Shown here: positions 39,508-51,509 of the stretch, in pieces
Position numbering within the stretch: position 1 is the first letter of the stretch
Layout: each line of letters opens with the position of its first letter
DNA from: Corallochytrium limacisporum
Taxonomy: Eukaryota; Opisthokonta
Length of the DNA stretch: 64,000 bases
Direction: 5' to 3'
Assembly (NCBI GenBank): GCA_002811645.1
Contig: PDIP01000023.1
Span: 24,869 to 88,868, forward strand
The notes under the pieces: model-generated
Told to the model about the DNA's origin: nothing
Databases searched by the model: none
What the model saw: the letters and a program-made list of their open reading frames with translations, nothing else
Position numbers and translations under genes: made by a program

Positions 39508-41550
39508 ATGAGTCAACGGGAAGGATTTGATCCTTTGCTGGCAGCCCAGGAAGGGATGCATCGGAAGCCTGAAGCCGAGGGTCTACGGTCAGGCAGCCCA
39601 AATCATACCAAGCAGTCGTTTCTGCAACAGATTACGGAACTGAAAGCCCAGAAAGAACAAAAAATCGCTGAACTGCAAGCAGCATATTCGAAGCCCAGTC
39701 GGCAGAATTTGGAGTCCAAGGACCACGACGTAGGCCATGAAAGTGCCGCTGCCATTAGCGTCAATAACTACATGGTAGAGAAGGCACAGGAAATGGATGC
39801 GTATGCTGTAGCTCGGGGATTTGGACCCAAATTGCCTGGCAGGAAAGAGACACTAGGTATTTCCACCGCCACACTGGCTGCGCACCACCGGAGATTCGGT
39901 GTCGAAATGCCTGGTTATGTGGAGGAGTATCCAGAGTATAGAATCGAGGGACCCACTGGCTGGTCGGCAGCAGAAGGAGTGGAAGACAAGTACACTGAGC
40001 TTAACAATCGCCCGAAAGCTCGTCCTCAGAATGCCAGCAGCAGCCCGAACACGTCCATCATGTCAATTAACACAGACTATGCCAGCTCCATGTGGCAAGA
40101 ATTCAATCAGGGAGATGCTCTTCATGAAATGGCCAGAGAGCGTGTGGATCAGCGTCGGCGAAGGGAATCTGCTAAATTTCGTAAGCAAAAAGCAGAGAAA
40201 GAGCCTTGGTGGCCCGATCGAACCCCGATTCCAGGGCGGGAAATGCCCAAAGATCGTGGTCAGACTCGGCCACGCACTACGGTCGTCAAACCGTTCTTCC
40301 TGCGGGAAAAAGACCCCTTTAAGACGATGCGTCTTGCTCGCGAGATTGCAGAGAAGCGCCAGCAGAAAGAGGAGGCAGAACTTGCTGAATGTAGCATCCG
40401 GTTCAAAGCCACGCCCTTGGACCATGACATGCTCAAACCAAAATACGACAAAATGGTCACGCAGCAGAAAACTCGTAGGAGAACAGTCAAGGAACACGGC
40501 CGTGATATTCTGGCAAGCAAAGAAAAGCCTTTTAGCTTCTACATGAGAGACCTTCGGGCAGCAGAGCGAAAGGAGCGTGAAGTCAAGCTAAGGAAGGAGA
40601 AGGAAGCTGCGGAGATGGAAGCAAGAAGGCGTTCTGGCTTCCGTGCAACCCCGATTCCTAGAGATGTCTTGGAACCAAAATTCAAGGATATGATGGCCCT
40701 GGACGAGGGATTGCGGCAGATGCGTATTAAGGAGCGCGCGACTAAGCTTCTCAAAGAGGCGCACGCCCCGGGATCGCTTGATTCGGTCCCGAAGAAGAAG
40801 TCTGTGTACCGGGACCCTGACGAGACTTTCGCTCCCAAGATCAACAAGCGTGTGCCTGACTTAGAACTACCGACAACTGACCCCTTCAGCTTGGATGCTC
40901 GCGGCCCTCCACACAAGACAACCGATCGCGTGCTCTCACATTGCTCTACCAGTGTAGTTGATGTTTTTGGCACAGATGAAGAGCAAATGCGACTCGCACG
41001 CAGCATCCTAGGGCTTGATGATGAGGAAGGAGGCAGCAGCAACACTAGGACAGCCGCAAAATCAGACAGGGGGAGGAAAGGAACTAAACAGAAGACTCCT
41101 AGTCTGCACGCCAGTGGTCCACGACCAAGACAGACGCGCAGTCAGATGTTACGAGAGCTGGCCGCTCGTGAGCGGCTGTCCAAATTCAAGCGCGACCAAA
41201 TTCCTGAGGGTAAACTATTGTCCGCGTCCGGGAGCGGTGGGCCGCACCAGTCCAAGAATCTGTATATTGGGTCACACTACAACGAACCCAGCGATCAACG
41301 TGCCCGCGAATTGAAAGCTCAGACACTCCAACAAGAGCAACGTTACCGGCGCCAACTTGAGGCCATGGAAGCCCGTATCAGCATCCGACCGTTCCTGTTT
41401 GAACGCGAGGGGGAGTATAATAGACGTGAGACCATGAAACAGCGAATCATCCACCACCTGGAGGACAAGGGAATGAATCCAACGGCTGAAACTGTTGACA
41501 TGGACGAGATCGGCGATGGCTGGGATCGTCTGCCTGTCAAGACACGGTGA
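39508..41550 (+). CDS. FAM161: FAM161-domain ciliary/centriolar protein
   Basis: 680 residues, highly charged and coiled. The FAM161 (UPF0564) region spans about 260-440: PFFLREKDPFKTMRLAREIAEKRQQKEEAELAEC, then the paired phrases FKATPLDHDML and FRATPIPRDVLEPKF separated by EKPFSFYMRDLRAAERKER. This tandem F-(K/R)-A-(T/N)-P layout is diagnostic of FAM161A/B, which bind microtubules at the connecting cilium, basal body and centriole inner scaffold. The N- and C-terminal parts are less conserved, with a coiled coil (LKAQTLQQEQRYRRQLEAME) near the end. ATG at 39508. Converges with fibrillarin 198 bp away. Confidence 0.85.
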   Translation: MSQREGFDPLLAAQEGMHRKPEAEGLRSGSPNHTKQSFLQQITELKAQKEQKIAELQAAYSKPSRQNLESKDHDVGHESAAAISVNNYMVEKAQEMDAYAVARGFGPKLPGRKETLGISTATLAAHHRRFGVEMPGYVEEYPEYRIEGPTGWSAAEGVEDKYTELNNRPKARPQNASSSPNTSIMSINTDYASSMWQEFNQGDALHEMARERVDQRRRRESAKFRKQKAEKEPWWPDRTPIPGREMPKDRGQTRPRTTVVKPFFLREKDPFKTMRLAREIAEKRQQKEEAELAECSIRFKATPLDHDMLKPKYDKMVTQQKTRRRTVKEHGRDILASKEKPFSFYMRDLRAAERKEREVKLRKEKEAAEMEARRRSGFRATPIPRDVLEPKFKDMMALDEGLRQMRIKERATKLLKEAHAPGSLDSVPKKKSVYRDPDETFAPKINKRVPDLELPTTDPFSLDARGPPHKTTDRVLSHCSTSVVDVFGTDEEQMRLARSILGLDDEEGGSSNTRTAAKSDRGRKGTKQKTPSLHASGPRPRQTRSQMLRELAARERLSKFKRDQIPEGKLLSASGSGGPHQSKNLYIGSHYNEPSDQRARELKAQTLQQEQRYRRQLEAMEARISIRPFLFEREGEYNRRETMKQRIIHHLEDKGMNPTAETVDMDEIGDGWDRLPVKTR

Positions 41551-41748
41551 GTAGGAACCTACAAATTCAATCCCATAGCAGAGTCGATAAAACAAGTGTT
41601 TCTGTATTATATTGTGTTTTGTTGTGAATGTGTTGTGGATGCGATGATGTGATGATAGAGAGTCTGTGATTACAGGAAAAGGAATGTGAAAGGAGCTAAA
41701 CTTTGAAACAATGATTGGGCTTTTTCGAGTTTGACAAATTTTAAGAAT

Positions 41749-42726
41749 TCACTTCTTCTTTCCATCCCGGAAAACACCGATAACAACGGCATGATCACGC
41801 TCGTAAGGTTCCAGAGTCAGCTGTTCCAGAGGACGGATACCCATCTCCTGCATCTTCTTGACTTCCATGGCAAACACAGTAGCAGCCTCCACGGTGGAGT
41901 CAATGCAGTTCGCTTTGATGGAAATCACGACGTGACCTCCGTTCTTCAGGAAATTATTGGCGTTGAGGGCCACAATACGAGCCTGATCGGGCTGTGCAAC
42001 ATCAGCAAAGATGCAGTCAACCATACCAACAAGCATGCGGTATTTGTGAGGGTGACGGGCATCCTCGACAATGGGAATGACGTTGGTCCGCTTCTTGGCC
42101 ATGTTGACCAGGTCACGACCAGAACGGTGGCTGAACTCCACAGCGTAGCAGAGACCCTCGGGTCCGACAATGTCACTAACGTGGGACACGGTGGTGCCGC
42201 TCGCCGCACCCAGGTACAGGACCTTGGAACCGGGCTCCATCCAAATGCTCTCTACACCACCAATGACAGCAGCAGCCAGCTTACTGCGGAAAGGATTCCA
42301 CACGCGATACTCAATCTTGGTATCACCCTCCTCGACGCTAATGCGTTTCTCACCATAGACACTCTCGCCAGGGGCCATGTTTTTGGTCACGATGGCTTGC
42401 TCAGGCTTGCCCTTGGCAATGTAGATACCTTTGTGACGGTGGGGTTCGATAACGAACTTGGCTCCAGGTCCGGAGCCGCCACCACGGGCACCACCACGTC
42501 CACCACGGGCACCACCGCGTCCTCCGCGACCGCCAGGGCCTCCACGACCACGGCCACCGCCACCGCGGCCTCCACCGAAGCCGCCCCCGCGGCCTCCACC
42601 AAAGCCTCCACGGCCACCGCCACGGCCTCCACCACGGCCTCCACCAAAACCTCCACGGCCACCGCCACCTCCACGACCGCCACGGGCACCGCCACGGCCA
42701 CCTCCACCACGACCTCCACGGAACAT
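41749..42726 (-). CDS. NOP1: Fibrillarin (box C/D snoRNP methyltransferase)
   Basis: 325 residues. The N-terminal GAR domain (about 1-88) is almost entirely Gly, Arg and Phe (RGG/FGG repeats). The methyltransferase domain follows: [32 protein letters not shown] site [20 protein letters not shown], and [19 protein letters not shown]. It performs 2'-O-methylation of rRNA guided by C/D snoRNAs in the nucleolus. ATG at 42726. The GAR-encoding DNA is a GGN-rich repeat tract (about 42465-42720). Confidence 0.98.
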   Translation of the reverse strand: MFRGGRGGGGRGGARGGRGGGGGRGGFGGGRGGGRGGGRGGFGGGRGGGFGGGRGGGGRGRGGPGGRGGRGGARGGRGGARGGGSGPGAKFVIEPHRHKGIYIAKGKPEQAIVTKNMAPGESVYGEKRISVEEGDTKIEYRVWNPFRSKLAAAVIGGVESIWMEPGSKVLYLGAASGTTVSHVSDIVGPEGLCYAVEFSHRSGRDLVNMAKKRTNVIPIVEDARHPHKYRMLVGMVDCIFADVAQPDQARIVALNANNFLKNGGHVVISIKANCIDSTVEAATVFAMEVKKMQEMGIRPLEQLTLEPYERDHAVVIGVFRDGKKK

Positions 42727-43915
42727 GATGCTTATTAAGAGGACTCTGAACTGACTACTTCCCTGGAAATAAGCTCAACTGAAATGTTGAATAATTAAAA
42801 TCTTATTTGGATTTCAAATTGTATCCTGATCAATGCTCTTCAAATAGGTCTTATAGATGAACATTAGAGTGTTGCAATGTGACAGTTATTACTTTACGCA
42901 TAAACTCACAAACCCGTAAAATTTAGAAACGAAGTGCAACATCGAGGGTCTGGTTTTTCGACACTCACGCAGTGTACGAGGATATACATACACCGACCCC
43001 AATATCTGTACACCTAGAACAATGTGTCTCCACCACACACTCAGCCGTTTTGACCCAATGCGGGTCTTGGTATACTCCTCTTTCCACAAGGAGTGTACGT
43101 ACAGGCAGGGCTGCGTGTGCCGTGTTGTGTGGGTGTAAGCGCGAAGTAAATCCAGTGAATGGTGTGCACCACGTGCGGCAACGTTGACTGTGTGGGTCTT
43201 TCCAAACCCCCCCCCCCTCTTCTTCTCTCTTTTGACCCCAACCACCCCTCGCTGAAATGGGGTGCCCGTAAGGCAAGACCCCACTCGTGGTCCTCTCCGG
43301 TACTTTACGCTTGCCACCACCCCTGCGCACTGCGCCAAGCACAACAGCAGTGAGAGAAACACGGAGCGTGTTGCTGGCTCGCCACTGCGGAGGAGTCCCA
43401 AGACTCGTCCCTGGATAGTGAATGTACTGAGAGGCACCCCCAGAAGCCAAGGGCCCGCACCAACATGGTTGGTCCAGGGGCTTTTTGTTTGAACAATCCC
43501 ATCAAGTAATAAACTGATACCCTCGTTACCATAATTAATCACGAAATTATAAGTTGGTATCGTAAAATCTGCCTGCCCCTTGGCGCGCCGTTTCATACCG
43601 AATACCCCACACAACGGCACTTGAATTCTGAGCCATTGCCTACTGTCGGGACGGTCCGAGTGCGGCAAAAGCCACAACAACAGGTTTAGGCGGCCGCAAC
43701 GATCCACACAGCTGGCTAGGGAATAGTCACTAGTTCAGAACCGAGTTCGCGACCAAGCCCATGGTAAGGTATGTCTAATCTGAACCAGAGCTTACTATGT
43801 TCGCTGATGAACTCAAATAAATTCTGACAGTTCAGAAGAGTTAACACGCCTGACGAGAATATGTGAGGGGTCCACAGCAACCAGTCTATTGCTCACATTT
43901 GTACATCTCTAAACG
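42727..43915. other. Divergent spacer fibrillarin / Chs5-like gene
   Basis: 1.2 kb with promoters for two divergent genes. Contains one strong copy of the recurrent element (43414-43430), GT-rich patches near 43100-43140 and a C run at 43208-43216. A long minus-strand open frame here is judged non-coding. Confidence 0.5.
43414..43430. promoter_or_regulatory. Recurrent promoter element (ATAGTGAATGTACTGA)
   Basis: GATAGTGAATGTACTGA, identical over 16 bases to the copy at 39161-39176. It lies about 490 bp upstream of the Chs5-like gene and 690 bp upstream of fibrillarin. Confidence 0.45.
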
Positions 43916-45178
43916 ATGATCTTTCGGGTCGGAAAGCTCGAGCATGGGGTGGCAACCCTGCTCACCAAGGAGCACTATGTTGTGGAGTGGCCACTAGCGC
44001 TTTTGCCAGAGGACTGTAGGCGCGAAGGCTCGGTTGTAGAAGTTGTCCTGGAGAAGGACCAATCATTGGAGGAAAAACGCTTGGAGCATATCATTGGCAT
44101 TCAGGACATGATATTAAAAAAGGATGGGCAGTTATCCAATCACACAGCAGTCAGTGAAGAAACATCACAGGTAAAGAAAGATAAAGGTAAGGAACCAGTA
44201 CCCATAGAGACAACTTCTGTCGATACTAATCCTGTGGAGACGGCTCCGGTGGAAACGGTTGCTGCAGCTGCGGCCACTGCTGCAGTGGCTGAAGAAGCGG
44301 TAGAAGAGGTCAACAAGGAATCAGATCCTGAGGAACAAGAGCCTGCACAGGTCCCCGAGCCTGAAGTAGAGCCAGAATCAGACGTTGAGCCTGAACCGAC
44401 GGCTACTACAGCAAAGCCTGCCTTAGAACCCGAAGCAGAGATTCAAACAGAACCAAACCCGGAGCCGGCGGTATATCCCGTGCCAGAGGTTGTACCAGAT
44501 CTGACACCAGATTCGGAACCGGAACAGGAGCATGAACAGAACGCATCACCAGAGCCTGAAGAGGACGCAGCACCGGAACCTGAACCAGAAGCACCTGTTA
44601 CGGATGCGGAAGTGAAACCAGAACAAGCAGTACCTGAGGCTGAAGAAGAAGGGGAGTCTGTAGCGGTGGTCCCTGAGGAATTGACTGGACCAGCAGGAGG
44701 AGCAGCACCCTTGATCGTGAAGGGCAATGAAGCGAGCGAGGACGAGGGCTCCCCGATCGTAGAAGAGCCGAACAAACCTGTGAAAGATGAACTATTGAAT
44801 GAGGAACCCTTGCTCGATGTGGAAGATGGGGGTGTTGAGGTTTCCCAATCCCTGCAGGTCGATCCGGCAGGCGTACCCGCAGAGACAGGGACCATTGAGT
44901 CGGCGACTGATGGCAACGAGCTTACCGCTGATGATATCCTGGTTGATGATGACAACAAGCTAGCGTCCGATCCGTCCCTTGAAAAGGATGAGCTTGAGGA
45001 GGTTGCACCTATTGTCACTGACAAGGTGTCTGCCCAAGAGCCTTCCGTAGGGCAGCTCATCGATTTCGGAGGCGACAACGATGATATCGCGGACAACATG
45101 ACCACTGACGCCGCATTTCCCGATGGCACTCCGCCTTCCAAGCCTCCAGAGGGCTTCTCAGTTGACGACATGATTTGA
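43916..45178 (+). CDS. Chs5 N-terminal domain fused to acidic Glu/Pro-rich tail
   Basis: 420 residues. The first 70 residues (FRVGKLEHGVATLLTKEHYVVEWPLALLPEDCREGS-like, then SLEEKRLEHIIGIQDMIL) match the N-terminal dimerisation domain of Chs5, the scaffold of the exomer coat that carries chitin synthase from the trans-Golgi. In Chs5 an FN3 and a BRCT domain follow; here the sequence passes straight into about 330 residues of disordered acidic repeats rich in Pro-Glu (EPEVEPES, EPEPEAP). The C-terminus has QLIDFGGDND and GFSVDDMI, resembling short trafficking-adaptor motifs. Whether it works as an exomer subunit is inference. Confidence 0.65.
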   Translation: MIFRVGKLEHGVATLLTKEHYVVEWPLALLPEDCRREGSVVEVVLEKDQSLEEKRLEHIIGIQDMILKKDGQLSNHTAVSEETSQVKKDKGKEPVPIETTSVDTNPVETAPVETVAAAAATAAVAEEAVEEVNKESDPEEQEPAQVPEPEVEPESDVEPEPTATTAKPALEPEAEIQTEPNPEPAVYPVPEVVPDLTPDSEPEQEHEQNASPEPEEDAAPEPEPEAPVTDAEVKPEQAVPEAEEEGESVAVVPEELTGPAGGAAPLIVKGNEASEDEGSPIVEEPNKPVKDELLNEEPLLDVEDGGVEVSQSLQVDPAGVPAETGTIESATDGNELTADDILVDDDNKLASDPSLEKDELEEVAPIVTDKVSAQEPSVGQLIDFGGDNDDIADNMTTDAAFPDGTPPSKPPEGFSVDDMI

Positions 45179-46445
<1,267 letters not shown>

Positions 46446-46535
46446 ACGCCACATCCATTTGGCCATGGAATATTTATACATACATATATGTACATACATG
46501 AAACTACGAAATTTTATCCTTTTGGTGCTTGACTA

Positions 46536-47771
46536 CTATTCAATGTCAGCGTAAGGGTCTGTCGGGAGATCAGGAACGAACGCCTCAAGAGGCTTTGTTT
46601 CCGTCACCGTCTGATCGAGGACAAACTCATTTACTTTCTTTCGCCAGACGCGGACTATCTCTAGGCGCTTGCTGCGTAGGCGGCGCTGGTACCTCTCGGT
46701 CATTTCCTGCGCCTTACGATCAATCTTGTACAGGGGCACTGGCACCTCTCCACCAGGCGGTACGCAGGCCTTAAGTGTCTTTTCAAGATCCGCGTAAAGG
46801 AAGATAGGGTCATCTTGTAACGGCACTGGCATAAACTTTTCTGATTCCACAAGCTCCTCAAAAAGTGTGCAAGCCCGGTCATGGTACACCAATGCCGCCT
46901 TCGGGTTCTTCCCTCCATCCCGCAAGAAGTTTCCAATTGCGCGCAAGGCCTTTATGTCCTGGTTGAAATGTTTGCTAATGGCCTTGAAGACTTGATCAGC
47001 GTGCTGCACATCATTCGCGCCTTCCCAAAAGAAATTGCCAGCACGGATATACATCTCAGAATCCCTTGACCCTTCAGCCAGCATCGCCACAAACATGGAT
47101 CGTGCAGTATCCACATCATCACGCACACGCCATAGAAAATCAGCGTAGAGCAAAGGAGGTGCTCCAGGGTTGCGTAATACCATCTCTTTGTACCACCGTT
47201 CCGCCTCATCATATTCACCCTTTGTTTCCAGTAAACGTGCCAATCGGATACCGCAGGCGAGATTTCCTGGATCGTGCATTAAACCATGGCGAAAACACTG
47301 TTCGGCACGATCAACATACCCCGCTTCATTGTAGAAAACACCCTGCAATGCAAGAACCTTGACACGGGCAGGCACATCCAAACTATCTGTATACTGCAGA
47401 AAGGCTTCGAAGGACTCTGCAAAGTCATGGGATTTAATTCCCTGACGTTCACGAGCTTTCAAATCTAGCATAGTGATCTCTGGTGAATCAAAGGTTTCAC
47501 TGTATCTCTGTGTCAAATCGTCAAGGCGGGCCTGAAGACGCGTCTCAAAATCGTCTGCTGTGAGCTCAGCTGCTTCGGCTTGGGCCGTCCTACCAGAGGC
47601 CAAGAGCCCTGCTGTGAGCAAGGTACCTGCCAGGCCACTAGCAACCATTGAAATTCTATTTCCCCATGTTTGTGATTGCCTTTGTGTAGATTGTGTTCCA
47701 TATGAGCGACGAAATATTGCAATTCTGGACACACACTGGCGGCGGGCCGCGCCCCTAACTATGTTCAACAT
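46536..47771 (-). CDS. Orphan TPR protein with mitochondrial presequence
   Basis: 411 residues. The N-terminus (MLNIVRGAARRQCVSRIAIFRRSYGTQ) is a good mitochondrial targeting sequence, followed by a possible membrane helix (SMVASGLAGTLLTAGLLASG, about 41-60). The middle contains TPR-like helical pairs (VKVLALQGVFYNEAGYVDRAEQCFRHGLMHDPG, LARLLETKGEYDEAERWYKEMVLRNPG). The C-terminal 90 residues are helical without TPRs. The topology resembles inner-membrane-anchored TPR assembly factors, but I recognise no specific family. ATG at 47771. Confidence 0.75.
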   Translation of the reverse strand: MLNIVRGAARRQCVSRIAIFRRSYGTQSTQRQSQTWGNRISMVASGLAGTLLTAGLLASGRTAQAEAAELTADDFETRLQARLDDLTQRYSETFDSPEITMLDLKARERQGIKSHDFAESFEAFLQYTDSLDVPARVKVLALQGVFYNEAGYVDRAEQCFRHGLMHDPGNLACGIRLARLLETKGEYDEAERWYKEMVLRNPGAPPLLYADFLWRVRDDVDTARSMFVAMLAEGSRDSEMYIRAGNFFWEGANDVQHADQVFKAISKHFNQDIKALRAIGNFLRDGGKNPKAALVYHDRACTLFEELVESEKFMPVPLQDDPIFLYADLEKTLKACVPPGGEVPVPLYKIDRKAQEMTERYQRRLRSKRLEIVRVWRKKVNEFVLDQTVTETKPLEAFVPDLPTDPYADIE

Positions 47772-48661
47772 TTTCTATCTAGGTTTCTCTATCCGCGTCA
47801 ACATTCACTACATGATCTTATTCCATTTTTCCCTGATATTCTACAACTATAAATTGTCGATGTGCATGGTTCGGTGGAGTACAAGCTTGGATATCCTTCA
47901 TACCTCACTATAAAAATTCCATAAATAACACCCACACGGGAGAGATTCCGTGGGGAGATTGGGAGCGACGGAGAGATAACAGCCAGTTGCAAAATCTATC
48001 GAATAAACGAATCAATTAAATTGATCATTAAATTTCGGGTCGGGCCAATCAGAGGTCGACAGCTGGTGCCCTATGGACCAAGGGGGATGGAGGGGGCTCC
48101 CGTCGGGGCATAATTGACAACCAGCAAAAACAAAAACGTAAGAAACACGGAGAGGGACGGGTAGAGTGAGTACACAGCGATTGCCCAGAGAGAAAGAAAG
48201 GAGGGAGAAGGGGGTTGGGTTCCGGTTTGGGTGGGGGGGAGGTACTCACTGGTGGCCTGCCCCATGAGAACTGGGGGAAGGGTTTGCATACTAAACGCAT
48301 AGACCATCACACCGGCGGCGCAGTAGACAGCATCTCCCCTCGCTTGAGATAAACAGACGGTTTCGTGACCCTTGAACTAAGCCATTCATTGCCTAAGTTC
48401 GTGAACGGAACGGCCCACACAACACACCGCAGCAGGGTTTATAGATCCGTAGTGAGCTGTTCCTGCTGTTGAATGACAGGAAGGTTAGCAGAACCAAGTA
48501 ATCTAGCATCGTCCATTGTTAAATGCTACTTGCTTTAAGTGTCAAATCTCTGTGTGTTCAGGTACTTGCGAGGATAGTGCTCTTCGTGGTTGCCAGCCGT
48601 ACAGTCTACAGCATGTTTCTGTTGTATAGAGATCTCGTACTGTAGGTTTTGACTTGTAAGC
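47772..48661. other. Divergent spacer TPR gene / MANF
   Basis: 890 bp, AT-rich next to the TPR gene, GC- and purine-rich at about 48160-48240. No unfolded-protein-response element identified with confidence. No gene recognised. Confidence 0.5.
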
Positions 48662-49201
48662 ATGAAATCCCTTACTTGGATCTCACTGGCCGCTGGCCTG
48701 GCCATGACCGCTTCTGCACGCAGTAAGGACCCTCAAGAATGTGAGGTATGTATCAAGGTTTTGACCGCTGTGGAGGAAAAAATGGAATCTAGCCACTTTG
48801 GCAACGAGGAAAAGACTGTCGAGCTCATTGAAGAGATCTGCAAGGAATACGACCATGAGTCCAAGGAGCACACCCTTTGTTACTACATTGGAGGTCTGGA
48901 GATCAGTGCCACGGGCATCACTCGCGAGGCTGCTCGCCCTCTGACTAACGGTATCCCTGTACAGAAGGTCTGCGACAAATTAAAAAAGAAGGATTCTGAG
49001 ATTTGCGCCCTCAAGTACGACAAGCCCATCGACCTGAACGAGGTCAAATTGGAGAAGCTTAAGATGAAGCAGCTGAAGAAAATTCTTCGAGACTGGGGTG
49101 AGCAAAAGGCATGCGCAAACTGTGTCGAGAAATCTGAGTACATCAAGATCATCCGGGAACTGCGGCCCAAGTACGACCCCACCTACAATGATGAGCTGTG
49201 A
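48662..49201 (+). CDS. MANF: MANF/ARMET-like ER protein with NDEL signal
   Basis: 179 residues. Signal peptide about 1-19 (MKSLTWISLAAGLAMTASA). Eight Cys at 27, 30, 60, 73, 104, 115, 151 and 154 reproduce the MANF/CDNF layout: a saposin-like N-terminal domain, then a SAP-like C-terminal domain with a CxxC (CANC). Blocks HTLCYYIGGLE, RPLTNGIPVQKVCDKLKKKDSEIC, LKYDKPIDL and KQLKKILRDWGE align closely with animal MANF. The end NDEL is an ER-retrieval signal; animal MANF ends RTDL. MANF binds the BiP nucleotide-binding domain and is induced by ER stress. Poly(A) signal at 49268. ATG at 48662. Confidence 0.93.
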   Translation: MKSLTWISLAAGLAMTASARSKDPQECEVCIKVLTAVEEKMESSHFGNEEKTVELIEEICKEYDHESKEHTLCYYIGGLEISATGITREAARPLTNGIPVQKVCDKLKKKDSEICALKYDKPIDLNEVKLEKLKMKQLKKILRDWGEQKACANCVEKSEYIKIIRELRPKYDPTYNDEL

Positions 49202-49267
49202 AGTGGACAGAAATCCAAATCTAACGTATCCATAGTCCCACAACATTCCACAAAGAACCAGATACTC

Positions 49268-49273
49268 AATAAA
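49268..49273 (+). terminator. Poly(A) signal AATAAA
   Basis: AATAAA 67 bases after the MANF stop, in the 193-bp spacer to the convergent Gln-rich gene. Confidence 0.5.
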
Positions 49274-49394
49274 TGATAGAATCAACGACGTATGATAATG
49301 ACAAAATATTCATGTAAATTAGTAGACAAGACAACAAAAGATTGTCCACGGTATCGTTCGGGTGACAAGACGTGTCATAAAGTTCTGCTGTAAG

Positions 49395-51040
49395 CTATTT
49401 GTTGTTACCGTCGAACTGCCATGGCAGGAACGAACTATCCTGGTTGTTCGAATTATCCGTAGCGCCGCTAGTTTGGTTTGCACCACCAGAGTACCACATC
49501 ACAGAGGGATTGTTCTTGTCCGCGGGGTTGGCATCTGATGTCTGTGCAGCGTCAAAGCCCATGATGCCGCCAAAGTCGCTCTCCTGGGCAAATTGGCTCG
49601 GATCGCTGAAATCGTATGTTCCACTAATCGCAGAGCTGTCGGCGGGGCCCCCAAGGCCACTGAATCCACCACTAGGTGCATTGCCGGACGCCTTGTTGCC
49701 ACCTGGGCCACCAGAGGACCACAGTTGCTGGTTATCCTGGCCGCTGGCGGCTGTGGCACCGGACGATGCATAGGCATCGGGACCTCCGAAGAAGCCCGTA
49801 CCGCCAGCATTAGGAAATCCAGTGCCCTTGTTAGCACCTGCTCGGGAAGCGGCCGAGTTTGGTGCAGTAGCGGACAGTTGGCCTCCTCCGGGGCGGATGG
49901 GAGCACCTCGGTTGGGCCCCGTGTTGCCAGTGTTGCGGTACGGAGCCGTTTGCCTCCCACCACGACCGCTGCCAGGCTGAGACTTGCTTTGGAGACGTCC
50001 GCCAGCGGCATTGCCCTGTTGTGCGGTGTAAGAACCAGGGCCAGGAGTGTCGTTCTTGCGCCCACCAGCGGGATCATTGCCGCTTAGAGTGCTGTCAAAA
50101 CCGTAATCAAAGCCAAGACCAAGCTCGGAAGGTCCTCCAAGGCCGGGCACGCCGCTTTGCTGCGGTCGCTGCTGACCTCCGCCTGCCCGACTGTCGTACG
50201 GAACGGTTCCGGGGATGTTCGGGCTGGGATTGCGGGCAAAATCAAAGCCACTCGGACCCTGGCCACCAAGACCAAGGTTGCCGCCTGCCACCTGTCCACC
50301 GGCAGCGCCAGCAGCGGCGGGATTGCCGTACATTCCAGACCAGCCCTGACCAGCACCACGACCCGCTCCACTGTAGCCACCGGCACCGGCACCGCCGGCG
50401 GCGGATGAGTAGATAGAACCTCCACTGATTGGGTCCCACATGCCGCTGTTGCCCAAGTCACTATTGCCGTACGCATCGTAACCACCCTTCTTCTGAGCTC
50501 CGGATGCTCCCGTCTGGCCACCGCTCATGACACCCCCTAGTCCGTCAAAGTAGTTGCTGCCAGAAGCAAAGCCAGCTTGTCCTCCAAGAGCAAACTGGGA
50601 CTGCTTTCCCTGGTTGGGTAGACCACCACTTTGCCTCATGCCCAAGCTGTACATTTGCTGCTGCTGGGCGTAAGATGCAGCCGTCAGGCTACCAGGAACA
50701 TTGCCTCCCATACTGTAGACACCAGATGCACTACCTCCGACACCAGAGAAGAGTTCGGGCGTATGAGCAGCGGCCCGGTTCGGCAGACCTCCTTGCTGAG
50801 CCATGTTGGGACCTCCCATGGACATCACGTTCTGTTGCTGCATTCCACCGTACTGCTGTCTCTGACCGTACTGCTGCGGGCCCAGACCTGGCATTTGCCC
50901 AGTTTGCATAGGCGGCATACCAGAGACCTGTTGGCCTGGACGACCTGGCTGCTGACCGGGTGTTGCACGCGCAGCCGACTGACGACGGGCCCGAGTCTGC
51001 TGTTGCTGTTGCTGTTTCTGCTGTTGTTGCTGCTGCTGCT

Positions 51041-51072
<32 letters not shown>

Positions 51073-51073
51073 T

Positions 51074-51105
<32 letters not shown>

Positions 51106-51469
51106 TGCTGTGGTTGTTGCTGCAGCTGCTGTTGCTGCTGTTGCTGCTGCTGTTGTGGCTGCTGTTGTTGGGATTGCTGCTGTAGCACCTGCTGCTGTTG
51201 TTGGGGCTGCCGAGCCTGCTGCTGAGGCAGACGTGCCTGTTGCTGAGGCTGACGAGATGGCTGCTGAGGCTGTCGAGATGGCTGCTGAGGCTGACGAGAT
51301 GGTTGCTGAGGCTGACGAGACGGTTGTTGGAGACCAGCAGGTTGCTGCTGACGTCCCTGCTGTTGACCTGGCATTGGTTGACGACCCATGCCTTGCTGTT
51401 GACGCTGAATACTGCCTGTTTGCGCTTGTGCCTGTGCCTGCGCCTGTGCCTGTGCCTGCGCCTGTGCCT

Positions 51470-51509
<40 letters not shown>

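Noticed and set aside
42889-43707. 272-codon open frame on the minus strand upstream of fibrillarin
   Set aside because: It starts with GTG, overlaps another long open frame in the same stop-poor stretch, crosses a C run and a promoter element, and has no recognisable domain.
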